A stretch of 41,532 bases of DNA. Source: Thermus tenuipuniceus. GTDB taxonomy: Bacteria > Deinococcota > Deinococci > Deinococcales > Thermaceae. The first letter of the stretch is position 1, and each line of letters opens with the position of its first letter. This document shows positions 7,616-15,640 of the stretch, in pieces. Location of the stretch: NCBI RefSeq assembly GCF_002964845.1, contig NZ_KZ672956.1, positions 101,311 through 142,842 of the forward strand, given 5' to 3'. The translations under genes and the position numbers were made by a program. Below the pieces are notes generated by a model. The model was not told where the DNA came from, did not search any database, and saw nothing but the letters and a program-made list of their open reading frames with translations.

Positions 7616-8938
7616 ATGCGCGCGTACATCATTACCTTCGGATGCCAGATGAACGAGTACGACTCCCACCTGGTGCAAAGCGAGCTGGTGAGCCTGGGAT
7701 GGGAGCTGGTGGATTCGGTGGAGGAGGCGGACTTCGTCCTGGTGAACACCTGTGCGGTCCGCGGGAAGCCCGTGGAGAAGGTGCGCTCCCTTCTTGGTCA
7801 GCTTCGGAAGGAGAAGGAGAGGCGCGGGCTTCTCATCGGGCTCATGGGCTGCCTGGCCCAGCTGGACGAGGGTCAGCAGATGGCCCGGAAGTTTGGGGTG
7901 GATGTTCTCCTGGGCCCCGGGGCCCTCACCTCCTTGCCCGAGGCCTTGAAGGGTAACCAGCGCTTCTGGGACCTCACCTTCAAGGAAGATCTTTTGGACT
8001 ACATCCCCCCGCCTCCCAAGGGGGCCCTTTCCGCCCACGTGACCATCATCCGGGGGTGCAACCACCACTGCACCTACTGCATCGTCCCCACCACCCGGGG
8101 CCCTGAGGTTTCCCGCCACCCGGACCTGATCCTGCAGGAGATCGAAACCCTGAAGAAGGCCGGGGTGGTGGAGGTGACCCTCCTCGGGCAGAACGTGAAC
8201 TCCTACGGCAAGGACCAGCCGGGCTTCCCCTCCTTCGCCGAGCTCCTGAGGATGGTGGGGCAGATGGGCATCCCTAGGGTGCGCTTCCTCACCAGCCACC
8301 CCGTGAACTTCACCGACGACATCCTCGAGGCCATCGCCGAGACCCCTACCATCACCCGGTACATCCACCTGCCGGTGCAGTCTGGCTCGGACCGGGTGCT
8401 TAGGCGCATGGCCCGGGAGTACCGGCGGGCGCAGTACCTGGAACGGATCAGGAGGATCCGCGAGATCCTGCCGGACGCCGTCCTTTCCACGGACATCATC
8501 GTGGGCTTCCCCGGGGAGACGGAGGAGGACTTCCAGGAAACCCTCTCCCTCTACGACGAGGTGGGCTACGACCAAGCCTACATGTTCATCTACTCTCCTC
8601 GGCCCGGTACCCCCGCCTACAAGCACTTTCAGGACCTGCCCCGCGAGGTGAAAGTGGAAAGGCTCCAGCGCCTTATTGAAAAGCAGAAGGAGTGGAGCTA
8701 CCGCCGCAACCTGGGGTGGGTGGGGAAGACCGTGGAGGTTCTGGTGCGGGGGGTGGCCAAGGAGGAAGGGTACGTGCAAGGGCACGACCGCGGGAACCAT
8801 CCGGTGCTGGTTCCCGCCCACCAGGCTCCCACCCCGGGGCTCTACCAGGTGGAGATCAAGCAGGCTACCCCGCACCTGCTCTTTGGGGAGGTGGTGGGGG
8901 CCAGGGAGCCTGCACCCATCCCCTTGCCCGTGGCCTGA
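7616..8938 (+). CDS. miaB: tRNA-2-methylthio-N6-dimethylallyladenosine synthase (440 aa)
   Basis: Radical-SAM methylthiotransferase that adds a 2-methylthio group to i6A37 in tRNAs reading UNN codons. The UPF0004 N-domain has its three cluster cysteines: Cys10 (FGCQMN), Cys46 (NTCAVR) and Cys79 (MGCLAQ). The radical-SAM CxxxCxxC is [10 protein letters not shown] (Cys148, 152, 155), and a TRAM-like domain occupies about 375-435. The pattern [11 protein letters not shown] separates MiaB from MtaB and RimO. The ATG at 7616 follows AGGAGG. It lies directly after a tRNA gene, though that tRNA reads AUG, so the linkage is probably not functional. The next gene starts nine bases after its stop. Confidence 0.97.
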   Translation: MRAYIITFGCQMNEYDSHLVQSELVSLGWELVDSVEEADFVLVNTCAVRGKPVEKVRSLLGQLRKEKERRGLLIGLMGCLAQLDEGQQMARKFGVDVLLGPGALTSLPEALKGNQRFWDLTFKEDLLDYIPPPPKGALSAHVTIIRGCNHHCTYCIVPTTRGPEVSRHPDLILQEIETLKKAGVVEVTLLGQNVNSYGKDQPGFPSFAELLRMVGQMGIPRVRFLTSHPVNFTDDILEAIAETPTITRYIHLPVQSGSDRVLRRMAREYRRAQYLERIRRIREILPDAVLSTDIIVGFPGETEEDFQETLSLYDEVGYDQAYMFIYSPRPGTPAYKHFQDLPREVKVERLQRLIEKQKEWSYRRNLGWVGKTVEVLVRGVAKEEGYVQGHDRGNHPVLVPAHQAPTPGLYQVEIKQATPHLLFGEVVGAREPAPIPLPVA

Positions 8939-8947
8939 GGGGGCACC

Positions 8948-9283
8948 ATGCGCCAGCTCTTCCTGCCCTTTAGCGGCGCCTTGGCCCTTTTCCTCCTTGT
9001 TTATGCGGCTTCTCGCTTCGCCCTTTGGGGGCTTGTCCTGGCAGCCTTTCTTGCCTATCTTCTGTATCTGGTTCTATTCCGCTGGCAGGGAAGGCTTTTG
9101 GCCAGGGGGCCTTCGCGGGCAGCCTTGGAGCGCCTGGCCATGAGGGAGGCCTGGCGGAAGGGGGGGGTCTTGCGCCCTGGAGACCTCAGCCCCTTTCTGC
9201 CGGAGGCCGAGGCCCGGGCTCTTTTGGAGGGCCTGGCGGCCAGGGGGTTGTGCCGGAGGGAGGGGGAAGGCTTTCGCTTCTGA
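8948..9283 (+). CDS. Small membrane protein of unknown function (111 aa)
   Basis: Two adjacent hydrophobic helices (about residues 6-22 and 26-44) are followed by a basic linker and a short C-terminal domain (EARALLEGLAARGLCRREGEGFRF) that could form a small winged-helix-like fold. It is not recognised as a named family. It sits between miaB and an FAD oxidoreductase with spacings of 9 and 12 bases, so it is probably part of the miaB transcript. Confidence 0.6.
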   Translation: MRQLFLPFSGALALFLLVYAASRFALWGLVLAAFLAYLLYLVLFRWQGRLLARGPSRAALERLAMREAWRKGGVLRPGDLSPFLPEAEARALLEGLAARGLCRREGEGFRF

Positions 9284-9295
9284 CCCCAGCACGGG

Positions 9296-10222
9296 ATGAG
9301 GAAGGTGGAGGAAGCCGAGGCGGTGGTCCTGGGAGCCGGGGTGGCGGGGCTTACCGCCGCCTGGCTTCTCAAGGAAAGGGGCCTTAGGGTACGGGTGGTG
9401 GCCCAGAGCTTGGGGGAGGCAAGCCGGGTACCCGTGGCCCTGGTGAACCCCTTGCGGGGGAAGCGCTTTACCCTGGCGAGAAAGGGAGAGGAGGCCCTCG
9501 AGGCGGCCCTTCGCTTTTACAGCCGCTTCGTGTCCCTGCACCTGGGCGTCTATCGCCCGGTGCCGAAAGGGGAGAGGGAAAAGGTGGCGGCCCGACTTGG
9601 GGGGCTAAAGCATTCCTGGGAAGGAGAGGGGGTCCTTTTGGAAGAGGCCTTTTGGCTGGAGCCCAGACCCCTTCTGGAGAGGCTTGCGGAAGGGCTTTCC
9701 CTCCAGAGGGCCCGGGTTTTGGCCTGGGAGCCCCCCTATTTGGCCCTGGAGGGCGGGGGAAGAGTCCGGGGGGAGGTGCTGGTCTATGCGGGAGGAGGGC
9801 AGGGGGCTCATCTTTTGGGTCTTCCGGGCCGGTATATCCCGGGGCTGGTGCTCACCCTCTTGGACTATTTTCCCCGGGCCATCAGCTACCGGGTCTACCT
9901 GGCGGGAAGCGTCCTTGGGGGAAGCTACCTGCCCCACCAGGGCACCCCAGAGGCCCCGCCCCCCACGGAAGGGGAGGCGGAGTGGCTCCTCCAGGGGGCG
10001 GAAGCCCTTTTGGGCTACCGGCCAAAGGTGGCCTCGGCCTGGCGGGGAATGCGCTTCCGGCTGGATGGCCCTACCCTGCCTGGGGGCATGGAGCCCCCTG
10101 GGAGGGGCATTCCCTACCTCTTCCCTGTGGAGGGGGGCTTTGCCCTTACCGGCCTCGGCTCCACGGGGTTTCTTTATGCCCCGTGGCTGGGAGAAAGGCT
10201 CCTTTCGGCCTTAGGATGGTAG
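9296..10222 (+). CDS. FAD-dependent oxidoreductase, DAO-like (308 aa)
   Basis: The N-terminus carries a Rossmann FAD motif, VVLGAGVAGLTAAWLL (about 10-25), followed by RVRVVAQ. The segment VPVALVNPLRGKRF is reminiscent of the FAD domain of MnmC (the tRNA mnm5U enzyme), and the C-terminal ALTGLGSTGFLYAPWLGERL matches the last FAD-binding loop of the DAO superfamily. The substrate is not evident. Its neighbour miaB is a tRNA modification gene, which makes a MnmC-C-like role thinkable but unproven. It ends in TAG at 10220-10222, overlapping the start of mobA by seven bases. Confidence 0.75.
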   Translation: MRKVEEAEAVVLGAGVAGLTAAWLLKERGLRVRVVAQSLGEASRVPVALVNPLRGKRFTLARKGEEALEAALRFYSRFVSLHLGVYRPVPKGEREKVAARLGGLKHSWEGEGVLLEEAFWLEPRPLLERLAEGLSLQRARVLAWEPPYLALEGGGRVRGEVLVYAGGGQGAHLLGLPGRYIPGLVLTLLDYFPRAISYRVYLAGSVLGGSYLPHQGTPEAPPPTEGEAEWLLQGAEALLGYRPKVASAWRGMRFRLDGPTLPGGMEPPGRGIPYLFPVEGGFALTGLGSTGFLYAPWLGERLLSALGW

Positions 10223-10782
10223 GCATGTACTCGGGGGCGGTGATCGCCGGGGGGCTTTCCCGCAGGTTCGGGGAGGACAAGGCCCTTTACCCCTATCGGG
10301 GAAAGCCCCTGATCCAGTGGGTTTTGGATAGCCTCCAGGAGGCGGGGGAGCGGTTCATCGTGGCCAGCCGGCCCTATCCTGGCTTTGGCGTGCCCGTGTA
10401 TCCCGACCTGCTTCCGGGGGCGGATAGCCTTTCCGGCCTGCACTCCGCCCTCTTTCACGCCCGCTACCCCTGGGTGGCGGTGGCGGCCACGGACCTGCCC
10501 TTTCTGAGGCCGGAATACTGGGCTTTTCTCTATGAGCACGCCCTGGCCTCCCCTCACCCGGTGGTGGTGGCCTACAACCCAGAAGGCCACCTCGAGCCCC
10601 TCATGGCCTTCTACCACAAGGACTGCCTTCCCCAGGTGGAGCGGCAGATCCGTGAAGGGGATTTCCTCCTGAGGCGGGTGATGGAGGTGTTGGGGGCCAC
10701 CTATATCCCAGCGGAGGAGGTGGTGGAGCGCTTCGGCGCCCAGGTCTTCCTGAACGCCAACCGCAAGGAGGAACTTCCCTAG
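10216..10782 (+). CDS. mobA: Molybdenum cofactor guanylyltransferase (188 aa)
   Basis: MobA links GMP from GTP to molybdopterin to form the bis-MGD-type cofactor. The N-terminal nucleotidyltransferase signature AVIAGGLSRRFGEDKAL (LxGGxSxRxGxDKA) is intact, followed by GADSLSGLHSAL and AATDLPFLRPEYW, where the Asp binds metal. The family is usually 190-200 aa. The start is either the ATG at 10216 or the one at 10225 (MYSGAVIAGG); both are in frame and the second has AGGATGGTAGG before it. The gene overlaps the preceding reading frame, and its stop overlaps by four bases the stop of the convergent usher-like gene. Confidence 0.85.
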   Translation: MVGMYSGAVIAGGLSRRFGEDKALYPYRGKPLIQWVLDSLQEAGERFIVASRPYPGFGVPVYPDLLPGADSLSGLHSALFHARYPWVAVAATDLPFLRPEYWAFLYEHALASPHPVVVAYNPEGHLEPLMAFYHKDCLPQVERQIREGDFLLRRVMEVLGATYIPAEEVVERFGAQVFLNANRKEELP

Positions 10783-13634
10783 TCCCGCACCCGGATGCGG
10801 GCGGTGTGAACCTGGCTCCCATCTAGGTAGAGTTCCAGCTCGTAGGCTCCCGGGGTCTTAGGGGCCAGGAGGGTGCCCCGGTAGGTGAAGTCGTCCACCT
10901 TCTCCAAGGGGACGATCAGAGGGCCTAGCCGCACCTCCACCCGGCTTGCCCGGCGGAGGAGGCGGGCCTCGAGGCGCACCTCTTCTCCCGGGTCCAGGAG
11001 GGCGGGGATGGCGAGGAGGGTGGCCAGGGGGCCAGGGCGCACGGTGAGGAGGGCAGTGGTTTCACTCCGCTCTCCTTGGCGCTCGGCCACCACCTTAACT
11101 TCCAAGGTCCCCTGCCCCTCCACCGGGAGATAGCCCCCGTGGATGCCCTCTCCCATGGGCTTCAAGGCCAAGGTGCGCCCACCCAGCTCAGCCCAGACCC
11201 GTTCTGGACTACCCTGGACCCGGGCCTCGAGGAAGAGCTCCGCCCCAGGGGGCAGGACCGTGGGCAGGGGCTTCAGGACCACCGCCAGAGTTTCCTCAGT
11301 GAGCGTGCGCACGACTTCCCGCACCACCGGCCTGGCGGCCAGGAGGACCTGGGGCAGGGGTCCGGGTTCCAGGGCCAGGGAAACTGGCTCCCCAGGCTCT
11401 TGCAACTTGTCCAGGCTGGCCGGGTCCAGACCCAGGGTGTAGTTTCCGGGGAGCAGGCTGCCCACCACGAAGACCCCCCTCCCGTCGGCTACAGCGATGC
11501 GAGACTCCGTTCCCCGGACCAGGACACGGGCGTAGGGCAAGGGAGGCTCCCCTTCGTCCTTGGCGCCGTTCCGGTTCTCGTCCAGGTAGACCTGCCCCAT
11601 GAGACCCACCACCGTTTCCACGGGAAGGTCCAGGGGCAGGGTCTTCCCACGCTCCACCCGTACCTCCACCCGGCGTCGCAGGGCCAGGCTGGCCTCGAGA
11701 CCCCCCACTGCCAACGGATAAGTTCCGGGGTAGAGCTCCAACCGGTAACGACCTTCCTGGTCCGCCACGGCTTCCAGGCTTCCCACCCGCACCTTAGCCC
11801 CGGGCAAAGGAGGTTCGTCCAAGGCCTTTACCCCGTCCCGGTTCCGGTCGTGGAAGACAATCCCTTCCACATTCCCCGTGGCCCGGCCGCCGAAGACCTG
11901 GACCACCGCCTCAGGGGTGTCAACCCCCCCCTTGACCTCCAAGGTACCCAGAGCTGTCACCAGGAACCCATTTCCCGTGTACCGGCCCTGGAGGCCCAAG
12001 CCCCAAGGCCCTTCCCGATAGGCTATGCCGAAGTTGCCCTCGAGCCGCTTTTGGTCCAGGTCGTATCCCAACCCCACTCCCCCCTCCAGAGGAGGAAAAG
12101 CCCCTTGGGCTAGGAGGAGAAGCCTACGGGTGTCGGTGGCACTATAGCCCAGCTGGAGGGCATAGTCCCGTTCCTTATAGGTGGCGTAGAGGCCCAGGTA
12201 GGGCCCCATGGGATTCCGCCCCAGGGTTCCCCCAAGCTCCAGACCCCCTTCTCGGTACCGGGCGGCCAGGCCCAGGACCAACCCCCCTTGGGTCCCTATC
12301 GTGCCGCTTAGGGAGAAGGGTTCCCCCAGGGGGCGGTAGGCCAGGGTATAGAGGAGGCCATAGGTGGTGGCTAGACGGAAGGTGAGGCTATGGGTGGTGG
12401 CCTCGTCCAGGCGTTGGCTAAGGGTGGACGAACCTTGCCAGGTTCCCCCTTCGTAAGCCAGCTCCCCCTTGAGGCCCAAGGGATCTTGGCTGCGGCTGGC
12501 TCCACCCAGGCGCAGCCTTAGGCCCTCCAGGTACTCCAGGCGCCCGGCAAAGCTCAGCTCCTGGTTTTCCAGCTTCACCTCGAGGCCCCCCCCAGCCCGC
12601 ACCGCCTCGGGGTCGGCCCGGCGTTGGACCACCCCGTAGGGCATCAGGGTGAGCCCCCCCTCCCGGAAGGCATAGCCCAGACTGAAGCGCTGACCCAGGC
12701 CATTCAGGTGGGTGGCTAGCCGCAAGGGACCTTCTTCGTAGATTCCGCCCAAGCTCAGCCCGCCCCCAGCCCAGGCGGCGTAGCCTTGGAAGGGTCCGAG
12801 CCCCCCTTCCAAGCGGTAGACCCCGGGGTAGGCACGAAAGCCTAAGGAGAAGCCTTCTCCGAAGAGAAAAGCTTCCCCCGCAAGCCCTTCGGCCTTCAGG
12901 CCCAGGCTAGAACTCAACCGCACGTAGTCGGAAAGGGCTCCGCCCAGGGAAAAGGCCAGATTATACCCAAGTCCTTCCCGGCTATACCGGGTGGTGAGGC
13001 CAAAGCGGTAGAGCAGGGCCTGCCGGGAGAGTTTTTCTGCCCCAGCGAAGGGCTGGATGACGGTTTCTATGACCCCGTAGGCCCACGCCTTGGGATCCAG
13101 GCTCGAGCGGGCAAAGATCGTGGCCGTGTCCCGGTTGCGGCCCACGAGGCGTAGCTCCAGGCTCACCTCCTTGGCCTCCCCCGGGGCCAGTTCCAGAACC
13201 TCCTGGGAAAGCCGGTAGGGAAGAAGGCTTCGCACCTCGAGGCGCACCCGGTCCACGGCGTTGCCCGTGTTGCGTACGCTCAAGGTGTAGCTCAGGCTTT
13301 CCCCTTCTACGCCCTCGCCGCCAGGGGGAACCCTCAGCTCCACTCCTGCCCGTACCAGGATGCGCACCCGCACCGTGCGGGTCTCCCGGCTATCCTTAAG
13401 CACCAAAGGGTGTTCCCCCGCCAGGGCCTCCGGTCCCACCAGGAAGTTCAGTACCCCTTCCCCTACGACCTCTTGCGAGAGGAGGACGAGTCCTTTGGGC
13501 ACTTCCACCGCCACCACTTCCCCTTCCCCCCGCACGGGCACGCTTAGGAAGCCTCCTTGCTGGGCTTCCAGGACCTCGGGGGCCTCGAGGGCCACCCCAA
13601 AGCCCAAAAGGAGGAGAAGGGCCAGGGCCCGCAT
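10779..13634 (-). CDS. Usher-like outer-membrane protein with Ig-like and SdrD-B-like domains (951 aa)
   Basis: A signal peptide (MRALALLLLLGFGVALE) is followed by a beta-rich N-terminal region with a NEW3/APHP-like domain (LSVRNTGNAVDRVRLEVRS, about 110-180). A long stretch of alternating Gly/Tyr/Leu amphipathic strands (about 200-570) looks like an outer-membrane beta-barrel. Two SdrD-B-like domains with Ca-binding loops come next: DRNRDGVKALDEPPLPGAKV and DENRNGAKDEGEPPLPYARV (about 590-760). Two or more Ig-like domains reach the C-terminus. The gene begins three bases after the stop of a small secreted subunit and is preceded by a chaperone-like gene. I infer that it is the usher or surface anchor of a chaperone-usher-like system. 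It is not a textbook FimD, so the assignment is tentative; a large cell-surface adhesin is the main alternative. Confidence 0.6.
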   Translation of the reverse strand: MRALALLLLLGFGVALEAPEVLEAQQGGFLSVPVRGEGEVVAVEVPKGLVLLSQEVVGEGVLNFLVGPEALAGEHPLVLKDSRETRTVRVRILVRAGVELRVPPGGEGVEGESLSYTLSVRNTGNAVDRVRLEVRSLLPYRLSQEVLELAPGEAKEVSLELRLVGRNRDTATIFARSSLDPKAWAYGVIETVIQPFAGAEKLSRQALLYRFGLTTRYSREGLGYNLAFSLGGALSDYVRLSSSLGLKAEGLAGEAFLFGEGFSLGFRAYPGVYRLEGGLGPFQGYAAWAGGGLSLGGIYEEGPLRLATHLNGLGQRFSLGYAFREGGLTLMPYGVVQRRADPEAVRAGGGLEVKLENQELSFAGRLEYLEGLRLRLGGASRSQDPLGLKGELAYEGGTWQGSSTLSQRLDEATTHSLTFRLATTYGLLYTLAYRPLGEPFSLSGTIGTQGGLVLGLAARYREGGLELGGTLGRNPMGPYLGLYATYKERDYALQLGYSATDTRRLLLLAQGAFPPLEGGVGLGYDLDQKRLEGNFGIAYREGPWGLGLQGRYTGNGFLVTALGTLEVKGGVDTPEAVVQVFGGRATGNVEGIVFHDRNRDGVKALDEPPLPGAKVRVGSLEAVADQEGRYRLELYPGTYPLAVGGLEASLALRRRVEVRVERGKTLPLDLPVETVVGLMGQVYLDENRNGAKDEGEPPLPYARVLVRGTESRIAVADGRGVFVVGSLLPGNYTLGLDPASLDKLQEPGEPVSLALEPGPLPQVLLAARPVVREVVRTLTEETLAVVLKPLPTVLPPGAELFLEARVQGSPERVWAELGGRTLALKPMGEGIHGGYLPVEGQGTLEVKVVAERQGERSETTALLTVRPGPLATLLAIPALLDPGEEVRLEARLLRRASRVEVRLGPLIVPLEKVDDFTYRGTLLAPKTPGAYELELYLDGSQVHTARIRVRD

Positions 13635-13637
13635 GGC

Positions 13638-14108
13638 CTAAAGCCGGCTCAGGGTGAAAAGGAGGCTACCCCGGTATACGCCAGGCACCTCCCGTCCCGT
13701 GAGCACCAGCCGGAACTCCAGCACGTAGCTCTGGTAGCCCGGGGTGGGTCCGCTTCCCGTGAGGAGGACCACCTTGGGGCCCAAGGGAATCCAGGGGCCT
13801 CCGTTTAAGCGGTACTCCACCTGACCTGGAGGGATCTCCGCACCACCTTCCGCCAGGAGGGGCGTGGCCTCCACCTCCACGGCGAAGCCCCCTTGCAGGT
13901 TGGTGAAAAGCCGCAGGGTGAGGGGACCGGAAGGAGAGGTGGGGCCGTAGGCGAAGGGGAAGCTGGGGGGAGGGTAGTTTCCTTGGGCCAGGTCAAAGAC
14001 CACCCCCTCCGCACTCAGGGAGAGGCTTGCTCCCTCGGGCAGGTTTACCCCGATGGGCACCTGGGCCAGGGCCGTGCCGAGGAGGAAAAGGAACACTAGG
14101 CTTCGCAT
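13638..14108 (-). CDS. Secreted subunit D of the chaperone-usher-like locus (156 aa)
   Basis: A signal peptide (MRSLVFLFLLGTALA) precedes a beta-rich protein starting QVPIGVNLPEGASLSLS. It ends with GVYRGSLLFTLSRL, giving Gly at -14, Tyr at -12, Phe at -6 and Leu at -4 and -1, the pattern shared by all four subunits here. It lacks the N-terminal extension seen in the larger subunits. The ATG overlaps the chaperone stop as TGATG (a GTG one codon earlier is also possible), and GAGGTG lies upstream. It lies between the chaperone-like and usher-like genes, so a role as first or base subunit is possible. The sequence family itself is not known to me. Confidence 0.7.
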   Translation of the reverse strand: MRSLVFLFLLGTALAQVPIGVNLPEGASLSLSAEGVVFDLAQGNYPPPSFPFAYGPTSPSGPLTLRLFTNLQGGFAVEVEATPLLAEGGAEIPPGQVEYRLNGGPWIPLGPKVVLLTGSGPTPGYQSYVLEFRLVLTGREVPGVYRGSLLFTLSRL

Positions 14109-14893
14109 CACCTCACCTCAATCCGCCCTTCCCCGGCAATGAGGCTCGGGCTCCCGTAGTCCAGAACCGCCAGCACCAGGTAGCGCCCCGGGGAGAGGGG
14201 CTTGTCCAGGGGGGCGGGAAGCTCGTGGGTGGCCCCGGGAAGGCTGGCGGTCTCCGGCACCTCCGCCCGGGCCACAGGCCGGCCCTGCAAGTCCCGCACC
14301 TCCACCCTCCCCTGGAGGCGCAGGAGGCCGGTACCGGTGTTCTGGAAGGAGAGGCGTATCTGGGCGGGACCTTCCTGGCCCTGCGGCAGGTAGCGGAAGC
14401 CCTGGATGCGCCCGGAACGGGTCACCTGGCCCACCTCCACGTAGACCACGTGCCCCACCCGGGTCTTCACCCGGATGCCCAGGCCCCCACCCTCCTGCCG
14501 GCCACCCGCTGGGGCGGACTCAAAGAAGACGATGCCCCAGTGGGTGCCGGACTGGGCCCCAGGGGGCACCTGTACCGTGTAGCGCACCTCCTGGGTGGCC
14601 TGGGGCTGGAGGAGGAAGGTGAGAGGGCTCACGGAAAGCCAACGGGTGAGGGAGCGGGGATGGCTTCCGGGGTCCAAGTAGAGGGGCCTGCCGTCCGCCT
14701 GGAGGAGGACGTCCTGCAACACCACCTCCACCCGCAGGGTGCCGCTTCGCCCCGGGTGGTCCACCACGATGCTTCCCGTGAGGCTAGCACCGGGGGTGGC
14801 GGGGTAGAGGGCCCGGGGAGGGCTTACACCCACCCCGGTCTGGGCTTGGGTCGTAGCCAGGAGTAGGGCGAGCAGGGGAAGGGTTTTTCTCAT
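14108..14893 (-). CDS. Periplasmic pilus-chaperone-like protein (261 aa)
   Basis: A signal peptide (MRKTLPLLALLLATTQA) is followed by GVGVSPPRALYPATPGA, then a first Ig-like domain ending WLSVSPLTFLLQPQATQEV and RYTVQVPPGAQSGTHWGIVFFE, and a second beta domain (about 150-261). The spacing S-P-R-x-x-Y, a later F-x-L-x-P-x-x-x-Q and an Arg-rich edge strand recall PapD-type fimbrial chaperones, though Gram-positive DUF916-like proteins share parts of this pattern. Such chaperones cap subunits by lending them a beta-strand in the periplasm. The gene is followed by a subunit and an usher-like gene with coupled start codons, which supports the role. It has a leaderless-type start under its own -10 box. 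Confidence 0.65.
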   Translation of the reverse strand: MRKTLPLLALLLATTQAQTGVGVSPPRALYPATPGASLTGSIVVDHPGRSGTLRVEVVLQDVLLQADGRPLYLDPGSHPRSLTRWLSVSPLTFLLQPQATQEVRYTVQVPPGAQSGTHWGIVFFESAPAGGRQEGGGLGIRVKTRVGHVVYVEVGQVTRSGRIQGFRYLPQGQEGPAQIRLSFQNTGTGLLRLQGRVEVRDLQGRPVARAEVPETASLPGATHELPAPLDKPLSPGRYLVLAVLDYGSPSLIAGEGRIEVR

Positions 14894-14899
14894 AACTGG

Positions 14900-14905
14900 A
14901 TTCTA
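14900..14905 (-). promoter_or_regulatory. -10 box of the chaperone/usher transcript
   Basis: On the minus strand TAGAAT ends six bases before the ATG at 14893, implying a leaderless mRNA. The -35 region falls inside the preceding terminator hairpin and does not match consensus. Confidence 0.5.
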
Positions 14906-14910
14906 GCGGG

Positions 14911-14943
14911 TAAAAGGCCGCCCCCGGAACCCCGGGGGCGGCC
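14911..14943 (-). terminator. Terminator behind the subunit genes
   Basis: A perfect 12-bp inverted repeat (14916-14927 with 14932-14943, GGCCGCCCCCGG and its complement) with a 4-nt loop is followed on the minus strand by TTTTA. It ends the three-subunit transcript and separates it from the chaperone/usher genes. Confidence 0.85.
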
Positions 14944-14951
14944 CTTAGGCC

Positions 14952-15629
14952 TTAGAGGGCTGCCAGCTGGAAGAGGAAGTTGAACTGGTAGATGCCTGCC
15001 ACCTCGGAGCCGTCGAACCAGAAGGCCTCAATGATGATGTCGTCCAACCAGCCGGGGAGGCGCTTGTTTAGCACCTTCAGGAGCTCGAGGGGCTGACCCG
15101 TGTCCTGGCCGTTGAACTGAACGAACTTGGAGTGGTTGAGGTCGGGAGCCTTGTCCACTACCCCACCCTGGCCGTAGGTGGGCCCACCCATGGTCCGGGT
15201 CACCTTGAGGTCCAGCTCGCAGCCGTCCCCGTTGTTGCAGAACTTCTGCAACACCTTCTGGTTGAGGCAGATGAGGGTGCCTTTCTCGCCTGGGTCGATC
15301 ACGCCGTTGCCGTTCAGGTCCTTGATGGCGGGGTAGGTGCCGATGGGGGCAAACACCCCTGCCAGGGCGTCTTGAATGGCCTGTTCCAAGGTGCCCCCAT
15401 ACCCCTTGGGCACCAGGTAGCACCCCTCCCCGTTCTGCCCGGGAAGGGGGTTAGTCAGGTCCACGATCCACTCGTCCTCAGTGAGGTGCAGGGCCACCCG
15501 CTGGGGGATGGTGAGATTGATGCGCTCGGTGACGCTGGCCTGCTGGTCCCCCACGTTCCACTCCTCCCCACCACTGGCCAAAGCCAGGCCGAGGAGCAGG
15601 CTAACCATCAGCAAAGCGAGCTTCCGCAT
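14952..15629 (-). CDS. Secreted subunit C of the chaperone-usher-like locus (225 aa)
   Basis: A signal peptide (MRKLALLMVSLLLGLALA) and a short hydrophilic N-terminal extension precede the core. The core has ERINLTIPQRVALHLTEDEW, GCYLVPK, a GTYPAIKDLNG segment leading into the EF-hand-like loop DLNGNGVIDPGE, then KGTLICLNQKVLQKF and WLDDIIIEAFWFDGSEV. It ends GIYQFNFLFQLAAL (Gly at -14, Tyr at -12). It is clearly homologous to subunit B. Two cysteines (GCYLVPK, TLICLN) are shared with B; a further pair (FCNNGDGC) is unique. AAGGAGGTG precedes the ATG. It is followed by a strong terminator. It is presumably a structural fibre subunit. Confidence 0.75.
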   Translation of the reverse strand: MRKLALLMVSLLLGLALASGGEEWNVGDQQASVTERINLTIPQRVALHLTEDEWIVDLTNPLPGQNGEGCYLVPKGYGGTLEQAIQDALAGVFAPIGTYPAIKDLNGNGVIDPGEKGTLICLNQKVLQKFCNNGDGCELDLKVTRTMGGPTYGQGGVVDKAPDLNHSKFVQFNGQDTGQPLELLKVLNKRLPGWLDDIIIEAFWFDGSEVAGIYQFNFLFQLAAL

Positions 15630-15640
15630 GGCTCACCTCC

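Noticed and set aside
7391-8875. 494-codon frame on the minus strand opposite miaB
   Set aside because: Shadow of miaB; it even runs through the tRNA gene.
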